In this document: piece after piece, positions 1-7,044 of the stretch | How positions within the stretch are numbered: the first letter of the stretch is position 1 | Layout: each line of letters opens with the position of its first letter | NCBI GenBank assembly: GCA_034696485.1 | Contig: JAQIWT010001406.1 | Location: 1 to 10,922, forward strand | Length of the DNA stretch: 10,922 nt | Source: Isohypsibius dastychi | Lineage: Eukaryota; Tardigrada; Eutardigrada; Parachela; Isohypsibiidae | Direction of reading: 5' to 3' | Notes under the pieces: generated by a model | The model's input: the letters and a program-made list of their open reading frames with translations, nothing else | What the model was told of the DNA's origin: nothing | Databases searched by the model: none | Made by a program: the position numbers and the translations under genes

Positions 1-83
1 TGGTTGCGAATGCGGAGATTTCACGCCGCCGTAATTTCTACTTCAAACATGCACCAGCCCCCAAATCTTATTCCAGCGAGATT

Positions 84-245
84 CTATGCTCCGAAACCGA
101 TATCAGTAATTTCCGGTCTGTGCGCCAGTCCACCATACCCGATGGGCATGTACTCTGTACGATTTCCAAATGAAACGTGCTGCTCCACAAAGTCCCGGTG
201 AAGCTCAGTACGAATGGCAGGAAAGCACTCTCGATTTAGGGGGTG
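84..245 (-). CDS. Possible C-terminal exon of an unknown protein
   Basis: A minus-strand frame reads FPAIRTELHRDFVEQHVSFG and then, a little further on, YMPIGYGGLAHRPEITDIGF, ending at a TAG at 84-86. The composition looks protein-like, with mixed hydrophobic, charged and aromatic residues and few low-complexity runs. I do not recognise a family. The upstream boundary is not fixed: the frame stays open to about 293 and no clear pyrimidine-rich acceptor stands out. The opposite strand is also open here (4-201), so strand choice is uncertain. If real, it is the end of a gene whose other exons are not visible, lying just downstream of the HSP70-lid gene on the same strand, and those exons would have to lie within 250-450 or be interleaved with that gene. 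This is weak evidence and partly inference. Confidence 0.22.
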   Translation of the reverse strand, partial: HPLNRECFPAIRTELHRDFVEQHVSFGNRTEYMPIGYGGLAHRPEITDIGFGA

Positions 246-448
246 GTGACAGCGTAAGCAGAAGACCGGTATCTTCCTATAAATAATAAACACCGAGTTT
301 TATCCCCTGAATATCAATCAACCGTTCTTGATGCACTGTCTACCAAAATTCGAAATACCGCGGCGCAAACGCCGTTATTTGCCGGAATAAGATTATAACT
401 ACAGAAGACTGCCCATAGTAAACTCGACTGAAGGTCTAAAAAAATCTC
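246..448. other. Intergenic / 3' flank of the HSP70-lid gene
   Basis: This AT-rich stretch lies between the stop of the HSP70-lid gene (minus strand, 449) and the possible exon at 84-245. I see no exact AATAAA on the minus strand. A short GC-rich, partly palindromic patch (CGGCGTTTGCGCCG on the minus strand, near 359-375) could form a small stem. Nothing else is supported. Confidence 0.4.
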
Positions 449-1600
449 TTAATCGACGTCCTCAATAGTGGGTCCACCAGCTCCTCCCTGGCCACCACCT
501 GGCGCTCCACCAGCTCCAGGAAGACCACCTTCGGCAACAGGTGCTCCTCCCGGGGCTCCACCAGCACCGTAGACTTTGGTAATGACGGGGTTGATGATCT
601 TTTCCAACTCCTTTTGTTTGTGTTCAAACTCTTCTTTGTCAGCCAGCTGAAAAGAGAAAAAAAGTTAGAACAAAAAACCTTACTTGAACAAGAAACAGTC
701 TTTTGGTGACCAAAAAAAACAAGTAAAATCGAGTAGTTTTCCGGGGAATAACTAACCGGGTTTGCATCCATCCATTTCTGGGTCTCGTCGATCTTGCTCA
801 TGACGGTAGTTCGGTCACCAGCTTCGATCTTGTCCTTGAGTCTCTCATTTTCCAGAGTCTGCTTGATGCTGAAGCAGTATCCTTCAAGGGCGTTGCGAGC
901 AGCGATACGATCACCATCCGAGGGACCAGACATCGTGGCCAAAAGTGCCTATTAAACACCATATATAATTAAATAAACCAAGTATTACTGTAGGGTTTGT
1001 AAATTTCCAGTTTTAAAACAGCATTAAGTTAATTAATATTTTTAGAATTTTCTTCATCGTTCCCATTGAATTTATGCTGGAATAGCGCTCGTCGTTTACA
1101 TGAACGATTAAAGCCTATAATCAAACTGATGTTTTTTTAGATCGAAATTGACATCTCAGTTTGCAAGCGAGATGAGCTCATTGGACGCCGAAACGGGTGT
1201 GGTGGCTGTTCTGGACTGTGGTCATGCCGTCCGTATATGGTTTTTGAATACCGATTTTCCGATCAACGGGGGATGCAAATCAGGTCATTGGTTTTGAAGG
1301 ATAATTCTGACGCTGTGCTGGCAGTCCAGTTCGCAACATCTTAGCACGAAAAACTCTTTCATGAGGCCTTAATCTGACTACGCGAAAACGAAAACGAAAA
1401 CTACTTCAAAAACGGCATTTTGCTCACCAAAAATTAATCATCGAATAAACACAAAATCGTTCAAAAATCCAACTATTTCCCAAATAATGAATTAGAAAAA
1501 AATAAATATTGCTGACCTCGGCTTCTTGAAGAGCTCGGTAGGCATCGGTAGTTTCCGCCACTGTCTCCCCAGCCTGATCGGCGGTCGCCGCCACAAACTC
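449..1600 (-). CDS. HSP70 C-terminal lid protein, three exons seen, no ATPase domain
   Basis: Three minus-strand exons join in phase 0: 1600-1517, 948-757 and 646-449 (stop TAA 451-449). Their introns are 568 nt (donor GTCAGC, acceptor AATAG) and 110 nt (donor GTTAGT, acceptor TTTTCAG). The last two exons match the alpha-helical lid of cytosolic HSP70: [18 protein letters not shown], then [26 protein letters not shown], a glycine/alanine/proline linker and the end GPTIEDVD. In cytosolic HSP70/HSC70 this tail is EEVD and binds TPR co-chaperones such as HOP and CHIP; here it is EDVD. The first exon adds 28 residues ending LQEAE, which resembles the start of the lid (VQEAEKY), but its N-terminal part is not HSP70-like. 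No nucleotide-binding domain or beta-sandwich domain can be found on this strand up to the MGLGRK start at 4059. An in-frame ATG at 933-931 (MSGPSDGD) would give a 124-residue lid-only protein. Exon structure and conservation suggest a functional gene or a recent fragment. Confidence 0.82.
949..1516 (-). other. Intron of the HSP70-lid gene
   Basis: This 568-nt intron lies between the exon ending GAG at 1517 and the exon starting GCA at 948, read on the minus strand. It is much longer than the 110-nt intron that follows. It contains a short GAAAAC triplication (about 1383-1402, plus strand) and no frame with convincing coding character. The alternative is that 933 is the true start codon and this stretch is promoter or 5' UTR. 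Confidence 0.5.
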
Positions 1601-1664
1601 CTAAGCAATAAAAAAAAAGTTAGTCACAGAATAAAAACTGCCATCAAAAATCCGATGCCTCGGC

Positions 1665-1672
1665 TGACGTCA
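1665..1672. promoter_or_regulatory. Palindromic CRE-type site TGACGTCA
   Basis: A perfect 8-bp TGACGTCA palindrome, the consensus cAMP-response element bound by CREB/ATF bZIP factors, lies 65 bp upstream (minus-strand sense) of the first visible HSP70-lid exon. Related TACGTCA half-sites occur at 1789-1833, and TTACGTCACGTG containing an E-box CACGTG lies near 1977-1988. The site is seen directly; its regulatory role is inferred. Confidence 0.3.
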
Positions 1673-1720
1673 GTTTCTCGTCGCCATCGCCCTTAAATCC
1701 GCAAAACGTGATTTTAACAA

Positions 1721-1751
1721 CCCCCCCGGGGGGGGGGGGGAGGGGGGGGGG
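1721..1751. repeat. C7/G13-A-G10 homopolymer tract
   Basis: Seven C are followed by 13 G, one A and 10 G. The C run and the adjacent G run can pair, and the G runs could form a G-quadruplex on the plus strand. Such tracts are length-unstable and error-prone in sequencing, so the exact length should not be trusted. Confidence 0.9.
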
Positions 1752-1788
1752 CAAAAAGAAACCTTGTACGACAGCAAACCTCGCTCAT

Positions 1789-1864
1789 TACGTCATGTAC
1801 GATACGCTACGTCATGTGCGATACGCTACGTCATTCATAATACGTTAAGTCACGTACAATACCT
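1789..1864 (+). repeat. Four degenerate 19-bp tandem copies, TACGTCATGTACGATACGC type
   Basis: Copies lie at 1789-1807, 1808-1826, 1827-1845 and 1846-1864, and a fifth begins at 1865 (TACGTT). Copies 1 and 2 differ at one base; copies 3 and 4 have decayed. Each copy starts with a CRE-like TACGTCA or a variant. The array sits next to the G/C homopolymer and 190-260 bp upstream, in minus-strand sense, of the exon at 1600-1517. It does not encode a convincing protein. Confidence 0.85.
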
Positions 1865-1982
1865 TACGTTGTCTGTTGTCTGTTTTGCCATTGTTATTTT
1901 GGCAGTATTTGTTGAAACCGTGACTGGTTTAAAAGGTCACTGCTTCCTAAACCAAGGAAGAGTTAATAAATCTTACTTACGT

Positions 1983-1988
1983 CACGTG
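1983..1988. promoter_or_regulatory. E-box CACGTG fused to a TACGTCA half-site
   Basis: The palindrome CACGTG lies inside TTACGTCACGTGC, overlapping the same TACGTCA word as the 19-bp repeats about 115 bp away. bHLH-zip factors bind CACGTG. The function is inferred only from the match and the clustering. Confidence 0.2.
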
Positions 1989-2090
1989 CTTCACTAAGTT
2001 TGTGATATTTAGGGGGACAATATGCCGGCCACAGGTGGGCATAAAGAAATTCGGTTCTCAAACCGGTTTTCTGGGAATATTTAAAATAGG

Positions 2091-2850
2091 TACGATCAAA
2101 GACGATGATTTCGGGCCACCCTAATACATGCAAAATGCCTGCTATTTTCGGCCACTGGTCGAGTATCGTACAGGAAATACCAAACTAACGCCGTTATTCA
2201 TCACAAACAAACCAAACAACACTCACAAGCAAACGTTCTCCACCCGAAAATCGGGATTTCAATATCGAAAAGTGCAATTTGTAGCTCTTTTTACGCTGAT
2301 TACTGGCTGACTAGGAGCTCGGCTGGATACGGGCTTATAGCTGAGTAAAACAGAAAAAAGTGGGAGAAAATGTCCGTTTTCGTAGAAAAGTGGTGGAATT
2401 TTGCATTATTCGGTCTTGACATAGGACTTTGCGGGTAAAGAACGTTTACTTGTCAGTTACCCGGATTTTCCTGAAACTACTCATCGAACATTAAAGAGCA
2501 AATAAATAAGAACAATTGAATTTTTTAAAGATCAACCGGAAGAATTTTCACCGAACATGCCAGTTAAAGTGTAAAACATCAACTTTTGAAAATCACAAAT
2601 CGCAATCACAGGATTCACGAAGAGACTTTCTTTGGTCGACCTGGCCCTTTCTTCACCGGAAGTTCCGCTTTTGCACCAGAATTCTTTTTCTTCATCAGGT
2701 AGTTTGTTTTGTTTTGAAGCTGGACTGGGGGCAGTGACCGAGTACCCCGTCGACAATGGAGGGTAGCTTACTGGCAGACCCCCAATGGCCGAAAATAGAA
2801 GGCATTTTGCATACATGGGGGGTGGCCCGAAATCATCGTCTTTCATCGTA
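2091..2850. repeat. Imperfect inverted repeat, about 67-70 bp arms, 623-bp spacer
   Basis: The left arm at 2091-2157 matches the reverse complement of 2781-2850. Both read TACGAT, one mismatch, then an identical block including GACGATGATTTCGGGCCACC, a 3-bp length difference, then TGCAAAATGCCT, one mismatch, CTATTTTCGGCCA. Weaker similarity continues outward (TTCTGGG, then AA-CGGT). The arms could fold into a long hairpin. The structure fits a foldback or MITE-type element, or an inverted duplication of a short segment. I could not find clear target-site duplications. The right arm is also open on the minus strand, so a duplicated coding segment is not excluded. Confidence 0.8.
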
Positions 2851-4059
2851 TTAGTGGTCCCCAGAACTTCGACCGCTTTAGAAAAGTCAATGACAATATT
2901 GTTCAAATGTTGCCTTACATAACTGACCGTTACAAAGATGACTTATGTAAATCTGGGTTACGTTATGTGAATTACATTTCTGCGAATCACCAATCGGAGT
3001 GAAATTATAGTTCTGGTTCTGAATTATAGATATACCAGCTCTTGAGCTGGATTTCCTGATTATCTGATCGTCTCGTCTCGCCTCGCAATGCACCGCCGGA
3101 AATTGGGAACCACGAAATATAATTTATTTTAAATTTTATTTCAAATAATTCATATTTTTAGAGGCCCAAAACAAGACGCAGAAATATGGCAGACTCCGTG
3201 AACCAGAAGTGACCTCCTACAGATTGATCCACAGAATACACGACATAAAATCTCGTGCCTCAAATCTCCGAAAGAAGAAACCACAGGAAAAACCTGTCTG
3301 GTTCACGCACAAAAGGAATGACGCTACACGAAGTAAATCATGCGACTTCAACGATCAACTTCCATTTGGTCCCCTTCACCTTTTTATCAGAATCACCCTG
3401 GAATCTTTCCGGCTTGAATCTCATTCAACAATTTGGTGTAAGTTGTCACGGCTTCCTCTTCCAGTTACCCAACGAAGCGGTGACAAAACCGCGGACTGAC
3501 AAGGTAGGCCAGGAAGAAAAAAAGTTGACAAAGATGCCTTGAGTGACCACAGCGTCGAAACGGAAGAGTCGACTTGGATTATAGATGTGCATTGCTACCA
3601 TACTATCAGATGCATCCGTTCATTTTCAGCTTCCTCTACAACGACGACAACATTTTTCAAATTCTTCAGAAAATTCCCAAAAAATCAAGCGAGGAGATGA
3701 CAGATTGAACTTTGGCTTGCAGGCGCAGAGATCTCTGGGCTAAACCTTCGAACCGATACATTCCGACGAAAGTAGCGAATCCTGACAAGACTCAAAAAGA
3801 AACGAATAATTTCTGTGAACCGGAAGTGACCTCCTCAGACAGAATCCTTGTTTTCAGACAACTTTGAAACAAAATTTCGGGGGTTGTATCGAAAACTTCT
3901 CGGAATGTTTTCATGAATGTTAAAATCACTTACTGGCTGCGCGACCTCGGCGGGATTCGGAACATGAACTGGATCGGGATTCGGAGGCTGATACGCTGGA
4001 TTGTTCTGGTGTGCGCCGCGAAAGTTCTTGATTTTAGTCTCCTTCCTACCTAGACCCAT
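2304..4059 (-). CDS. Tentative three-exon gene: MGLGRK start, PEX14/PEX39-like helix?
   Basis: Three minus-strand pieces are phase-compatible. Exon 4059-3934 starts at ATG, reads MGLGRKETKIKNFRGAHQNN followed by a Pro/Asn-rich stretch ending NPAEVAQP, and stops at a strong GTAAGT donor. A middle piece, about 3456-3397, reads EAVTTYTKLLNEIQAGKIPG, with donor GTGATT in phase 2; its acceptor (AAGAG) is poor. Exon 2340-2304 reads YKPVSSRAPSQP after a very good acceptor (TTTTACTCAG) and before donor GTAATC in phase 0. The middle piece resembles the short 'aromatic...LIQxGKxxPG' helix of PEX14-like and PEX39-type peroxins, but it is one residue shorter before PG, so this is only a suggestion. No terminal exon is identified. 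The last donor is in phase 0, the same as the acceptor at 1600, so joining to the HSP70-lid exons is formally possible. Confidence 0.35.
3198..3836 (+). repeat. 21-bp direct repeat pair flanking about 600 bp
   Basis: GTGAACCAGAAGTGACCTCC with a final T at 3198-3218 recurs at 3816-3836 with a single A-to-G change. Weaker similarity (CAGA...ATCC) follows each copy. The pair brackets the possible middle exon at 3456-3397. It may be a dispersed repeat fragment or the two ends of a small duplication. Confidence 0.8.
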
Positions 4060-4212
4060 AATTGTTGGATGACAAATGATGTCGGATACCGAATCAATAG
4101 AAATAATCAATCAAACAAAAACAAACACGATCAATCGAATTTCAAATCGAAAAAAGCTTCAGAAGGGCAGCGTTGACACTTGGTCAAAACTGGTGCATGA
4201 AAATAAGGACTT

Positions 4213-4234
4213 CCCCCCCCCCCCCCCCCCCCCC
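4213..4234 (+). repeat. C22 homopolymer
   Basis: An uninterrupted run of 22 C lies in an otherwise C-rich region up to about 4263. It interrupts any coding reading here and its length is unlikely to be exact. Together with the tract at 1721-1751 it shows a tendency to long C/G mononucleotide runs in this genome. Confidence 0.95.
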
Positions 4235-4376
4235 ACTCCGACCCCTCTACCCTCCACGCTGCAGCTGCCTTTTATTCAGGCCTGTGTACGCCCTTGAAAT
4301 TTGGTTCAAAACAGGTTCAAAGTTCACTCAAAACAGAAACGGTTTTTGGTTAAGGCCGTTGACCAGCACACCCCGG

Positions 4377-4547
4377 ATGGATCAGGGCCCTGTGGGATCC
4401 GTCTTCATCAAGGGACTGGAACGACCAAAAATCTCCGCCATTTGTCAGAAACGAATGTTCCACGATATACGCCAGCTGCTGGAAGAGGAAGAAGTTGATA
4501 ACCCGAGCAAATTTGGAGTTACCCGAATAGGCGAATATCCGTTTTAA
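4377..4547 (+). CDS. Small ORF or terminal exon, unknown
   Basis: An ATG-started frame of 56 codons begins MDQGPVGSVFIKGLERPK and ends FGVTRIGEYPF before TAA. The middle (RMFHDIRQLLEEEEVDN) would form an amphipathic, acidic helix. The composition is better than that of the neighbouring frames, but there is no homology I recognise. Upstream the same frame is open to 4173 across the poly-C run, giving low-complexity proline, so only the part from the ATG is worth considering. It could be a terminal exon, a small protein or chance. Confidence 0.2.
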   Translation: MDQGPVGSVFIKGLERPKISAICQKRMFHDIRQLLEEEEVDNPSKFGVTRIGEYPF

Positions 4548-5231
4548 GGGTGGTGTAAATTCCTAATCTGACTAACGTCGGATAGGATTATGCGAAGTCG
4601 AAGAATAAATGCGTTAATCAGGATCCGTTAGCACGGACTTCTAAAGACAACTGGTTCAGAATTCTTGTTCGACTTAAACGTCGCGCTTTCTAGAAACAAA
4701 ATTTAGCATGACTTTATTCCTGATAAAAGAGCAAAACCCATTTTTAAGAATAACACTGGTGGCAAAATGGATGTATCTGGTTTCGACAGCTTCTGGATCA
4801 GAATGCTTATTCCTTGACCTTTCAACTGTTAAATAACCCAACACCGGAATAAAAATGGAATAACAAATTCAAGTGCTAGTTTTCGAACCTAGAATTGTAG
4901 CGGAGCAATTGAGAAGTTGTTGATGATTGACTTCTGGATTAACGCGAGAGTTAACGTCAGGAATAGGCAACAAAATATCCAGAAAACGTCAGCAATTTCT
5001 TTATCACGTAAGGTTCTCGGTAAATCAAATATCAAAACAAATGCGCAAGATCTGACATCTCAAACATTCGGCAAGAGAAAAAAAGGTCAAGACTTCGTAA
5101 AAATCTCGTAAAAATTTCAAGTCCTCACACACCAAGAAAAAACAAATAAATAAACGTTTAAAATCCTTCAAGCATAGCCGAATAAAAAAAATCGTTCAAA
5201 CAGTTCCAGTTGCATGCCAAAACAGAGCAAA
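4548..5231. other. Gene-poor AT-rich interval
   Basis: There are no convincing coding frames on either strand. The plus frame at 4917-5111 is lysine/asparagine-rich, as expected for AT-rich noncoding DNA. The minus-strand RRM gene ends at 5232, so its 3' UTR must extend into the right side of this interval; AAATAAATAAA near 5145 is on the plus strand and does not serve it. Confidence 0.5.
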
Positions 5232-5746
5232 CTAGAAACGAACTTGGACTGCCATTTTATTCCAGTAGTCCAGGTCCGTACAGTCGAAGACCGAAGCGGC
5301 AAAAACTGCCTGCAAACATTTAAAATGAGATCGCTCACATATTCAAAATGGGAAAGTTTATACCTCATTTCGGATCACAAAATTCGCGAATCCGAAGCCG
5401 CGTATCAAGTTCGACTTTCCCTTTTTCATAATCTGTTGAATAAGAAACTGGTCAATGGCTAGAAATACCAGATCACAAAACATTCAACCGATAATAAATC
5501 TTACCACGATGCTATCAATCCTGAAATCTGCCAAGATGTGCCGCAGGAACTCCTCTCCGTTATTTGGTCCCAAATTCCCAAAAAAAACCGGATAAGTCAC
5601 CGAACGTCCACATCTTCCGGCTTGTCCCGAAACTGCCCGCGACACCTGGAGGCGACATCCTTGAATTACTTTGTTGTTTTCTCCGAGGGCAGTGACCGCA
5701 GACTGATGAGCCGCAAAGGTGATGAAAGCAGTTTGACGCGAATTTC
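5232..5746 (-). CDS. Two-RRM RNA-binding protein, last three exons (5' part not found)
   Basis: Minus-strand exons 5746-5505, 5432-5364 and 5309-5232 (stop TAG) join cleanly. The introns have donors GTAAGA and GTATAA and acceptors TTCAACAG and TTTGCAG, both phase 0; the first exon opens after CTTCCAG with 2 nt of a split codon. The first exon holds the second half of RRM1: an RNP1-like core RQTAFITF, then AVTALGENNKVIQGCRLQVS. RRM2 follows: RNP2-like VFFGNLGPNNGEEFLRHILA, then DSIV|IMKKGKS, the RNP1 core IRGFGFANFVI, and a final strand MAVQVRF at the stop. Two tandem RRMs with a short linker resemble RBM34/Nop12-type nucleolar proteins, but similar pairs occur in many RNA-binding proteins, so no symbol is given. 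The N-terminal half of RRM1 must lie to the right of 5755, where the plus-strand acidic gene sits. The visible part is 128 codons plus the split codon. Confidence 0.78.
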
Positions 5747-6386
5747 CTGGAAGTAAAACTAGCATCAGAACAGAACAGGATAATTTTAACGGGAATTATG
5801 GGGACGATGACCGTGACGATTTCGGTAATCCTCACTTCCTGAACTGGAATGATGTCAACGATGGCTCAGGTACTGCTCGATTCCTGTCTCATGTCACGTT
5901 GCACCTAGTTTTGGAACATTTTTCACGGGAAAGCTTATTACTGTTGTTTTAGAAACGATGGAAAATGCGGCTAGTGAGACTTCGGTGGGTCTTCGCGGAA
6001 ATGGACAGGATGGTGATCCTTCGGTGGATCTTGGCGGAAATGGAGTGGATGGTGACACTGAGACTGACACGTTTGGTGTTGGAATTGGCAATGGTATGGA
6101 TTGATATCGACAGTTTTTACGATTCATGCGATGTAATGAACAATTCATTGTTTTCAGGACTGGATCAGAATACTGGTACACTAGCGCTTAGCGGATCCGT
6201 CGTTGATGGAGAATCCAGTAAGTGTGTTGCAGTATGTTTCTTTCACTGAAATTTCTAATCTTCCTTATCTTGATTATAGATAATCAAGTTCTTGTAATCG
6301 ACTTCTCCGATCCAGAAATCCAAGCCACGCTGGTTAAACTTCGTGAAATAATGGTGGCTAAGCAAGGAGGCGCCATCGTCCATTAA
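5740..6386 (+). CDS. Acidic Gly/Asp-rich protein of unknown function, last four exons
   Basis: Plus-strand exons (about 5740)-5869, 5953-6093, 6158-6217 and 6280-6386 (stop TAA 6384-6386) all join in phase 1 with GT-AG introns of only 62-83 nt; acceptors are TTTTAG, TTTTCAG and ATTATAG. The protein runs from an Asp/Asn/Gly-rich part (NGNYGDDDRDDFGNPHF), through ETMENAASETSVGL, two 13-residue repeats (SVGLRGNGQDGDP / SVDLGGNGVDGDT), to a structured-looking C-terminus NQVLVIDFSDPEIQATLVKL...MVAKQGGAIVH. I do not recognise the family. No in-frame ATG exists in the first visible exon, which is open only from 5737, so at least one upstream exon is missing. The first exon lies inside what must be an intron of the minus-strand RRM gene, so the two genes overlap or are nested. 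Phase agreement at three junctions is the main evidence. Confidence 0.6.
5982..6059 (+). repeat. Two tandem 39-bp coding repeats (13 residues each)
   Basis: Copies at 5982-6020 and 6021-6059 encode SVGLRGNGQDGDP and SVDLGGNGVDGDT. Differences are scattered substitutions with no indel, so the frame is kept. This is a simple in-frame expansion within the acidic protein. Confidence 0.85.
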
Positions 6387-6946
6387 GGTTATTTTTGAGT
6401 CGAAGTGTGCCTTTCGAAGTACTGATTTTGGCAGTTCAAATTTTTCAGAATAATTTTCGAGGTCCAGTTATTTTTCTGAAGCGGATTTCAAGCTGATTTT
6501 CTAACTGTTATTCTCTGACCTTTTGATGCCGTTTCAGATTATTGCTATGTACTGTTAATTCTTTGGCTGATTTAAAACATTTTTGATCGTCATTAGTACA
6601 GTTCGTCAGCAGCTGCTGGCAAGAAAATAAATAAAATTGAATGTTATTCCAAATGTCAGTAAATCCATCAAAACTGGAATATGTCAGGTTATTCCAGGAA
6701 TATTAGTCTCGTTGATCAAATCTTAAACGGACGTTGCTCTAGAACAAGAGCTAAGCAGTAAAAACTGGAATTAAATTTGTTCCGGTTATTGACATTAATG
6801 AACAGGAGATTTAAAGAGGTATTATTCCAGAAAGTGAGTGAAACATAGTTTCAAGAATAACGAACTTGCTCCAGAAGATAGCGGATCCGGAGATGAAACT
6901 TACACCGGTCTTATTCGACTTGGGAAGCCCGAATCAATGGTAGGCG
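6387..6946. other. 3' UTR and intergenic region between the acidic gene and the UBE2Z-like gene
   Basis: AATAAATAAA at 6626-6635 gives two overlapping polyadenylation signals about 240 bp after the stop of the acidic-protein gene. Beyond it, TTATTCC and its complement GGAATA recur (6640-6700, 6760-6830), giving small palindromic patches. At 6861-6940 a stretch ending in AATG|GTAGGC could be a 5' exon of the E2 gene, but the frame is ambiguous: one reading gives DSGSGDETYTGLIRLGKPES, another KIADPEMKLTPVLFDLGSPN. Confidence 0.4.
6626..6635 (+). terminator. Poly(A) signal pair AATAAATAAA
   Basis: Two overlapping AATAAA hexamers lie about 240 bp downstream of the TAA of the acidic-protein gene on the same strand. 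This is the most likely 3'-end signal of that transcript. Confidence 0.5.
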
Positions 6947-7044
6947 GCGACAACCAATCCAAGATTGTCCGTGCAGCACCCTAATAGGGTTTTCATCATT
7001 AGTCCGTTTTTTTCGTCGGAAACGTCGAGTAAGACTCGAACTAG

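Noticed and set aside
3255-3542. Plus frame containing SPWNLSGLNLIQQFG and LPNEAVTKPRTDK
   Set aside because: It overlaps the minus-strand candidate exon; the included 27-nt GT-AG segment is too short for an intron, and composition is mixed along the frame.
3620-3702. Plus reading FLYNDDNIFQILQKIPKKSS after a TTTTCAG acceptor, ending TGA
   Set aside because: Attractive acceptor and composition, but no phase-compatible upstream exon was found and the coding potential is too short to support.
5214-5462. Plus frame across 5214-5462
   Set aside because: It is the antisense shadow of the well-supported RRM exons.
5894-6181. Minus frame rich in Pro/Ser opposite the acidic gene
   Set aside because: Low-complexity antisense of the Gly/Asp repeats; the plus strand has phase-consistent splicing.
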